The position numbers were made by a program, and so were the translations under genes. From Methanobacteriota archaeon (GTDB taxonomy: Archaea; Methanobacteriota; Methanobacteria; Methanobacteriales; Methanobacteriaceae): 11,383 nucleotides of DNA. The stretch covers positions 1 to 11,383 of the forward strand of contig JAEZRD010000031.1 in assembly GCA_023440975.1 (NCBI GenBank), given 5' to 3'. This document shows, piece after piece, positions 5,466-11,383 of this stretch. The notes under the pieces were generated by a model that was not told where the DNA came from, searched no databases, and worked only from the letters and a program-made list of their open reading frames with translations. The stretch's first letter is position 1. The number at the start of each line of letters is the position of its first letter.

Positions 5466-7070
5466 TTATAATGGGAATGTTAATCTAAAGTGAGCACCAC
5501 TATCTGGAATAACCATCACTTTACCCTCTAATTGAGCAGTTAAGCTTTTAATAACAGTCATACCTAATCCAGAACTATCATCCATATTAAAATCTTCAGG
5601 AAGACCCACACCATCATCATGAATATCTAAAATTCCACATTTACCTTCAACTTTAAAATTAATGTATAAATTACCATTCTCATCATTTGGATGAGCATAT
5701 TTTATTGCATTATTAACAATTTCAGTAACTATTAAACCAATTGGAATAGCTGCATCTAAATCTAACATGAAACTTTCTATATTATCATTTAAAGTTATTT
5801 GACTATTATACATACTTAAAAGACTATTTATTATTTCAGGAAGGTAATCTTTTACATTCACATCAGTAAAACTTGTGGATTTATAAATCTTCTCATGTAA
5901 AACGGCCATATAATTTAATCTAGATTTAGTATCATTAATTATAATCATTGGATCATTTGAATAATAACGCATATCTAAGTTAAGTAAACTTAAAATGATT
6001 TGTAGATTATTTTTAACCCTATGATTAACTTCTTTAATAAGCATGTCTTTTTGGTTTAATTCCCATTTTTCACTTGTTATATCCTCAAATGTTAATATTT
6101 TACCAAAATCATCACTTTTATATAGCATTTGCTTTTTAACTCCACGGAACCATCGGTTTTTATGATTGAATTCTATTACATTTAATTCAGGATTATTGTA
6201 TAATTCTAGAATATCTTTATTATTTTTAAAGAGTTCATTTGCATTTGAGTTTATATCTTCTGATGTGAGGTTTATAACATTACATGCTTGATTAACTGAT
6301 ATTAAATTATCTTTTAAATCGAAATATGAGATTCCTACATCAATATTATCTACAATATTTTGATTTACAATTGAAAATAGGTTGAAATCTGTGCGTATTA
6401 ATGATATCATAGTTATTATTGCAAATAACATTAAAATTGTCATTACTGTGTAAATGAATCCTGAGTATGTATTTGTATATCTTAATAAATTTAACAATAA
6501 AACCATTAAGGAAGTGATTAAAACAATTATTAAGGTTTTTTTATAAATTTTACTAACTTTAAATAAATTATAACCTAATAATCCAATAATTAATAAGTTT
6601 ATGAGAATATTATAATAGTAGGTTACTAAAAATCCCCAGTTAGGAACATATGATAATTGTAAATTAATTGATGGATCTGATGCAAATACACTTAAGTAAT
6701 AAAAGTGGGTCCATGGGTTTGTTAATGCCATTATTAAACCTAGAATAGGGATTATTAATAATGATAATCTTAAGTATTTTGAAAATATTTTTCCCCTTTT
6801 TATTAAACTATAAACAAAGAATAAACCAAAAATTGGATAGAAAACCATCCCTATAGCATATAATTGTCCAAAATACAAGGTTAAACTAAATATTACTGTG
6901 TTACAGTCCATACCTTGGAAGAATAAATCTATGAAAACAGTTAACATAGTTAAACCGAAATAAAAGTATATATTGTCATCTCGTCTTTTAAAGGAGTAAT
7001 ATGTGAAGTATAGGCAAACTAAACTTAATATTATTAAGATTGTTCCAAACCATGTAAACTTAAATATCAT
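5466..7070 (-). CDS. 7TM-PAS sensor histidine kinase (HisKA_2/HATPase)
   Basis: The 534-aa protein is complete. About seven hydrophobic helices fill residues 5-225. The loop L-T-N-P-W-T-H-F-Y-Y near 116-125 recalls the N-terminal 7TM region of histidine kinases (HisKA_7TM). A PAS-like domain spans about 235-335. The dimerisation/phosphoacceptor helix carries L-I-K-E-V-N-H-R-V-K-N-N-L-Q with His350, the HisKA_2 pattern. The ATPase domain has its N box at T-E-I-V-N-N-A-I-K-Y (449-458), D-D-G-V-G-L-P (485-491) and G-L-G-M (501-504). All key residues are present, so it should autophosphorylate in response to a membrane or small-molecule signal. No response regulator lies in the window. The start at 7070 has no Shine-Dalgarno but a TATA box about 25 nt upstream, suggesting a leaderless mRNA. 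A closely related but broken kinase lies just upstream. Confidence 0.92.
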   Translation of the reverse strand: MIFKFTWFGTILIILSLVCLYFTYYSFKRRDDNIYFYFGLTMLTVFIDLFFQGMDCNTVIFSLTLYFGQLYAIGMVFYPIFGLFFVYSLIKRGKIFSKYLRLSLLIIPILGLIMALTNPWTHFYYLSVFASDPSINLQLSYVPNWGFLVTYYYNILINLLIIGLLGYNLFKVSKIYKKTLIIVLITSLMVLLLNLLRYTNTYSGFIYTVMTILMLFAIITMISLIRTDFNLFSIVNQNIVDNIDVGISYFDLKDNLISVNQACNVINLTSEDINSNANELFKNNKDILELYNNPELNVIEFNHKNRWFRGVKKQMLYKSDDFGKILTFEDITSEKWELNQKDMLIKEVNHRVKNNLQIILSLLNLDMRYYSNDPMIIINDTKSRLNYMAVLHEKIYKSTSFTDVNVKDYLPEIINSLLSMYNSQITLNDNIESFMLDLDAAIPIGLIVTEIVNNAIKYAHPNDENGNLYINFKVEGKCGILDIHDDGVGLPEDFNMDDSSGLGMTVIKSLTAQLEGKVMVIPDSGAHFRLTFPL

Positions 7071-7085
7071 GAAAATTAGTATATG

Positions 7086-7102
7086 ATTAATATATAATAA
7101 AT
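7086..7102 (-). promoter_or_regulatory. TATA region of the intact sensor kinase
   Basis: The minus strand reads ATTTATTATATATTAAT, centred about 24 nt before the ATG at 7070. Transcription would begin at or next to the start codon, predicting a leaderless message. The kinase is therefore transcribed separately from the broken genes upstream of it. Confidence 0.5.
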
Positions 7103-7158
7103 GTTTTTAATTTTTTTTTAGAATATATGAATAGTTTAATATAAAATATAGATTATAT

Positions 7159-7166
7159 AAAAAAAA
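7159..7166 (-). terminator. T-run after the kinase remnant
   Basis: T8 on the minus strand begins right after the stop codon at 7169. It would end any transcript running through the NRPS and kinase remnants before the promoter of the intact kinase. Confidence 0.45.
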
Positions 7167-7168
7167 TT

Positions 7169-8085
7169 TCATTTTAGAATTAAAAGGAACACTATTTTAA
7201 AATGTGTACCTTTATCAGAGACAATAGTTGTTTCTCCATCAATTTGAGTAGTTAAACTCTTTATAACAGTCATTCCTAAACCTGTACTGGATTCAATATC
7301 AAAACCATCAGGTAAACCTACACCCTCATCATATAAATTTAAAACCCCTTCATCACCATTTTTACGGAATTTAATATAAAAATTACTTTCATTTGAATTA
7401 GGGAAAGCATATTTAATAGTATTATTAATCATTTCTGTTAAAATTAAACCAAGAGAAATAGCTAAATCTAAATCAATCATAGCATCATCCATATCTTCCC
7501 ATACTTTTATATCACTTTCATACAGATTAAGTAAACTATTAGCAATATCAGCAAATATTCTTTAATATTCTTATTAGTACTTCCATTAGACCTATAAATC
7601 TTATCATGTAATGTAAACATATAATTTAAACGAAAACAAGTATCAGCAATAACCCTTTCTGAATCATTAGGATGATAATGTAAATCAAGATTAAGTGAAC
7701 TTAAAATAATTTGTAAATTGTTTTTAACACGATGAGTAAGCTCTTTAACAAGCATATCTTTTTGCTCTAACTCACGAACACGACTACTAACATTAGTTAA
7801 AGTGAAAATTTGTCCTAATTTATCCCCATTTTCCATCATGTCTTTTTTCTTAACTTCTATATACTTATCATTAAATAAAAAGATTTGTTTACTTAAATCA
7901 TGACAATTATAGAAATCTAAAAATTCTTGATTATTATTAAAAATTTCATAAACATCTAAATTTAAATCTTCTTTTTCAACACCCAATAACTTACTTAATG
8001 GATTAGTTGTTTTTAAAATGTTTTCATTATTAAAAAAGATAATACCCACATTTATATCATTTAATACATTAACATATTCTACTAC
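7169..8085 (-). pseudogene. Second histidine kinase, lacking its 7TM half and frameshifted
   Basis: This is a paralog of the kinase at 5466. The PAS-like part (N-D-I-N-V-G-I-I-F-F) starts at about 8070-8085. The phosphoacceptor segment is intact (L-V-K-E-L-T-H-R-V-K-N-N-L-Q), and the frame is then lost after I-K-E-Y-L near 7552-7560. Adding one base there joins it to A-D-I-A-N-S-L-L-N-L-Y and the ATPase domain: T-E-M-I-N-N-T-I-K-Y, D-E-G-V-G-L-P and G-L-G-M, ending at 7169. The roughly 230-residue 7TM region of its paralog is absent. Upstream sequence is instead the end of an NRPS adenylation domain in another frame. The upper frame can be read from a TTG at 8127, but that TTG lies inside the NRPS sequence and has no ribosome site that I see. 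Both losses point to a dead gene, although the frameshift alone could be a sequencing error. Confidence 0.85.
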
Positions 8086-10831
8086 ATATATCAAATATAG
8101 ATTTTTCCATTCCAGTTTTTGGTTCAATATAATCAGTTAACACTATTTCAGGATCTGGTAATTGTTTTCTATCAACTTTACCACTATTATTTAATGGGAA
8201 TGATTCCATTTCCACATAATATGATGGAACCATATATTCTGGAACTTTAACACTTATACGTTCATTTAATAATTCTTTATCAATTGGTTTCTTAGCTGTG
8301 TAATATGCTACAAGATTATCATTTTTAAGCATTACCACTGAAGATTTAATTCCAATATTATCATTTATTATTTTTTCAATTTCACCAGGTTCTATACGGA
8401 ACCCATGAAGTTTAATTTGGTTATCTACTCTTCCAATAATTTCAATTTCACCATAGAAGTTCCAATAACCTAAATCTCCAGTATGATACATTATTTTATT
8501 ATCTTCACATGTTGAATATGGATTAATTTCAAAACTTTTATTTGTTAAATCTTCATTTTTCCAATACCCATCAGATAACTGTTTACCTGAGATTACAATT
8601 TCGCCTGCAACTCCTATTGGAAGTTTTCGGTTTTCATCATCTAAAATATAAGCCCAAACATTACTCATTGGCTTTCCAATAGGTATATTACTATAAAACC
8701 GGTTGAAATCCATGTTAAAAGATAATACTCCACCACATGTTTCACTAGCCCCATAACCATCACATAAATTAGAATTATGTGGAGTGAATTTTTTATTATT
8801 GAAATTAGGTAATTTTTCCCCACCTACAATTAAATTTTCAATTTTAAAATCATTTTCTTGATGTAATTGTAGACCAAAATTACTTGGGAATACAACAGAA
8901 CTTAATTAATTTTGGAATATTCTTCTTAATATCTTCATCTAAGATTTTACAGGATAAACCTTTATATAATCCAGAAAACACATGATAAGAAGCAATGAAA
9001 CCAAAACTAAAAAAACCAAGCATTAAATCTCCAGTTTTACAATTATATTGTTCACAGTAACCTACAATAAATTCCATAAAAGCTAGATGAGATATTTCCA
9101 CACCTTTTTGAGTGCCTGTTGAACCTGAAGTGAAAATTAAAAATGCTAAATCATCTGGATTTACTTTAACTTCAAATTCTCCTTTAACATTTAAAGCATA
9201 ATCTTCAACAAAACGGATATTATCTACTTTTAATTGGCTTAAATCATAATCTAATTTGTTGTAATTAAAAATCAGCTTGAGTAGTGTTTAAAATGAATGA
9301 ATTAATACGTTCAAGAGGATATTCTGGATCTATATAAACAAATGTTGCACCAGCTTTCATTATACTTAAAAATGTTAAAGGAAAACTATATAATCGTGGA
9401 AGCATAATCGCAACAACATCCCCTTTACTAATACCTTCATTATTAATTAATTGATAACTTAAAGAGGATATATCCTCATTAAATTGTTTGTAAGTGATTT
9501 TAGAATCTTTATCTTCAATTGCATAATTATCTGGTGTTTCTTGAGCATAATATACTATGTAATCTGTTAAAATTTTAGAATAATCAAATGGGACTGTTTT
9601 ACCTTTAGAATATTTTTCTATTAAACTTTTTTCCTCATCAGATATTATATCATAATCGTTTAAGGATTTACTTGTATCCTCTAGAATATTTTGTAGTAGG
9701 CTTTCTAGATTACATATTAAATGTTCTATTTCAATATCTGAGAATTTACTATTATTGTACTGAAATTCTAAATCCCAATTGTTAATTGTAATAGATAATG
9801 CTGAATCTTCATTATCCCCATAAGATAAGAATTCAACACATTCACTATTAGGGATTTCTCTTATTGAATAATATAATAAAAGTGAATTGTCTATTTGATT
9901 ATTTAAAAGATTACTGTAATCATTAAATGATATGTTAGCATGAGCATAACTGTCTTCAAATATTTTTTGATTATTATTTAATGTTTCATTAAAAGTTTCT
10001 AATTTATTAAAAGGAATCTTAACTGGAATAATATTCTCATAATCTCTGTAATAATAAGTTTTAAAAATAGTACCTTGAGAATTGTTTGTTCTGCTTAAAT
10101 ATAAAGATAAGATGGATGTGAAAAATGTGAGCTTTGAAATATCTCCTTTTTCTTTTAGTAATTTTTGAATATTACTGATTAGTTTATCATTTAATTTTAA
10201 AACTTTTTTATCAAATGAGAATTCTTTAATTAATGATAATCTATCAACATAAGAGGATATGTCATTTAATTGGTTTACATAAAATTGAACATCTTCTTCA
10301 TATGATTTAGATAAGGAATAATCATTAAATGAATCAATAAATTTTTTGTAAGAAAAAGTATTAGAATCTGATTCATATTCTTTGTTTGATTTTAATGAGT
10401 TTATAATATCTACTAAATAATCATATAATTTTGTTATTGAACCAATATCGGATAATAATGAATGTATGTTACCTATAATTTCAATGTCATTGTTTGTTTT
10501 AATTATTAAGAATTTATACAAGGAACATAAGGTATTCTTTAAAATCTTGTGATAAAAATTCATTAATCCCTTCATCTTCTTTCTTATTATTTGATAAATC
10601 TTTAAAAATATAATTTCTTCCCTGAATCTGAGGAGCTATATATTGTTTAAATAAATCTTCTTCCTGTGTAATTTGTAAATTTAAGTAATTGTTAATTAAT
10701 AAATCTAATGCTTCATTAATATATTCTTCCAAGTTTAATGGTAAAGAATATTTAAATTTTAAAGAATTCTTACTAAGATTTTCTGAGTTAAGAATTTGCT
10801 TTTGTGAATTAGATAAGTCAAATGTTTCCAT
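8069..10831 (-). pseudogene. Nonribosomal peptide synthetase module (C-A, truncated carrier), three frameshifts
   Basis: The fragments 10831-10514, 10575-9265, 9266-8880 and about 8890-8069 join end to end into one NRPS by three single-base corrections (near 10525-10540, 9263-9270 and 8886-8888). The condensation domain comes first: L-S-N-S-Q-K-Q-I-L at the N-terminus; the H-H-x-x-x-D-G site reads H-S-L-L-S-D-I. The adenylation domain follows with A1 I-T-Y-K-Q-F, A2 M-K-A-G-A-T-F-V-Y-I-D-P, A3 F-T-S-G-S-T-G-T-Q-K-G-V, A5 G-Y-G-A-S-E-T, A6 G-E-I-V-I-S-G, A7 Y-H-T-G-D-L, A8 G-R-V-D-N-Q-I-K-L-H-G-F-R-I-E-P-G-E-I-E and A10 N-S-G-K-V-D-R. A4 reads F-I-A-S instead of F-D-A-S. The carrier domain stops after about ten residues, with no Ser attachment site and no thioesterase or reductase. 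The start at 10831 is fixed by GGTGAT. It follows the phosphopantetheinyl transferase by 36 nt. It would have made or loaded a peptide and is now almost certainly inactive. Confidence 0.9.
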
Positions 10832-10835
10832 TATA

Positions 10836-10841
10836 ATCACC
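10836..10841 (-). promoter_or_regulatory. Shine-Dalgarno that sets the NRPS start
   Basis: GGTGAT on the minus strand, four nt before the ATG at 10831. An in-frame ATG at 10843 overlaps this site, so the true start is the inner ATG (protein begins M-E-T-F-D-L). Confidence 0.75.
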
Positions 10842-10867
10842 ATTTTATTTTTAATCCTTGTTTAATA

Positions 10868-11383
10868 TCATTTAATGTTATTTTCATTTAATTGATTAAC
10901 GTCATTTCGACAGCATGTCGCTAAAAAGTATTCATCATCAGTAAACAGGCTAAATTTAATATCTTCTGTGTAAACTCCCTCCTGATTTAATTCAATTTGG
11001 CCTTTAGAATTTATCACACTAAAATCGTCAAGTTGAACTTTAAATCCTTGATTAATCATTTTCAAGTAACTTTCTTTTAATACCCATATTTTAAAGAAAG
11101 TCAAATTAGGATCTTTATTATTTAGTATATATTCATATTCGTCAGTGGTGAAATAGGTTTTAGCTATGTCTAAGTCTATATTTGGTGTTATATATTCTAT
11201 GTTTACACCTACACTGTATTTGTCGATTAATACAGCAACCATTTTATGAGAATGTGAAATATTAAATTTTACACTATCATTATTTGATAAATAAGGTTTA
11301 CCATTAATGTTTTGCAGGTATCTAAGATTTTTAATACCTTTCATTGCTAATAAATGATTTAGGAGAAGTTCACTCCCTATGGA
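10868..11383 (-). CDS. Sfp-type 4'-phosphopantetheinyl transferase (5' partial)
   Basis: The frame is open past the ATG at 11344 to the window edge, where S-I-G-S-E-L-L-L-N-H-L-L-A reads as the usual N-terminal helix of the family. About 171 aa are therefore visible and some tens of residues are missing. The enzyme moves phosphopantetheine from CoA to a Ser of carrier domains. Family motifs: N-G-K-P-Y-L, then F-N-I-S-H-S-H-K, the metal-site motif as G-V-N-I-E, and W-V-L-K-E-S-Y-L-K-M. In the third, the Asp of the usual G-(I/V)-D-I-E is Asn (codon 11201-11203), which could weaken magnesium binding; both Glu are present. It lies 36 nt upstream of the NRPS on the same strand, so they probably form one operon with the NRPS carrier domain as its target. 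Its frame is undamaged in the visible part, unlike the NRPS. Confidence 0.88.
   Translation of the reverse strand, partial: SIGSELLLNHLLAMKGIKNLRYLQNINGKPYLSNNDSVKFNISHSHKMVAVLIDKYSVGVNIEYITPNIDLDIAKTYFTTDEYEYILNNKDPNLTFFKIWVLKESYLKMINQGFKVQLDDFSVINSKGQIELNQEGVYTEDIKFSLFTDDEYFLATCCRNDVNQLNENNIK

Noticed and set aside
8069..8713. A separate AMP-binding gene starting at 8713
   Set aside because: The sequence before 8713 is the same adenylation domain (core A5 G-Y-G-A-S-E-T), so 8713 is an internal Met of the broken NRPS.
1..11383. tRNA, rRNA, insertion sequence or CRISPR elements
   Set aside because: I saw no tRNA-like fold, transposase frame, terminal inverted repeats or regular repeat-spacer pattern anywhere in the window. 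This was reading by eye, so small structured RNAs could be missed.

Overview
The window is very AT-rich. It carries archaeal signals: TATA boxes of the TTTATATA type, Shine-Dalgarno sequences of the GGTGAT type, terminators made of T-runs, and exported proteins crowded with N-x-S/T sequons. With the protein families seen (7TM/HisKA_2-type sensor kinase, DUF2085 membrane protein, zinc-ribbon membrane protein, nonribosomal peptide synthetase with its own phosphopantetheinyl transferase), this suggests a gut methanogen of the Methanobacteriales (Methanosphaera or Methanobrevibacter type). That placement is inference; no rRNA or marker gene is present.

Positions 1-3245 hold ordinary genes that read as intact. 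They are the 3' end of a zinc-ribbon/multi-TM protein (+), a secreted Ser-rich protein (+), a small exported protein (-), a VOC/glyoxalase-fold protein (-), a two-gene minus-strand unit (DUF2085 membrane protein, then a small single-TM protein), and an unrecognised 88-aa protein (-). Positions 3246-3826 contain no gene I can support.

Positions 3827-5007 (+) hold two tandem genes for Lys/Glu-rich, probably coiled-coil proteins. They share an ungapped C-terminal module and similar leaders, so they are paralogs. The first has its frame broken at a seven-A tract that is also a canonical -1 slippery heptamer (A AAA AAC) in the right phase. On the opposite strand, 5013-5358 is a small unrecognised gene, apparently with a frameshift near its 3' end.

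Positions 5466-11383 (-) are a decayed secondary-metabolism and signalling block. Read in the direction of transcription it contains: a 5'-truncated Sfp-type phosphopantetheinyl transferase; an NRPS module (condensation domain, adenylation domain, first residues of a carrier domain) with three frameshifts; an abrupt junction to a second histidine kinase that lacks its membrane sensor half and has its own frameshift; and finally a full-length 534-aa 7TM-PAS-HisKA_2-HATPase sensor kinase, which looks functional. Ideally the transferase would activate the NRPS carrier domain, but that domain is lost here and several catalytic positions are replaced. I read the NRPS as a dead or dying locus. The caution is that some breaks sit at homopolymers and could be sequencing errors.

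The most interesting items are the NRPS/kinase deletion junction, the tandem paralog pair with its slippery-site break, and the replaced key residues in the adenylation and condensation domains and the transferase.
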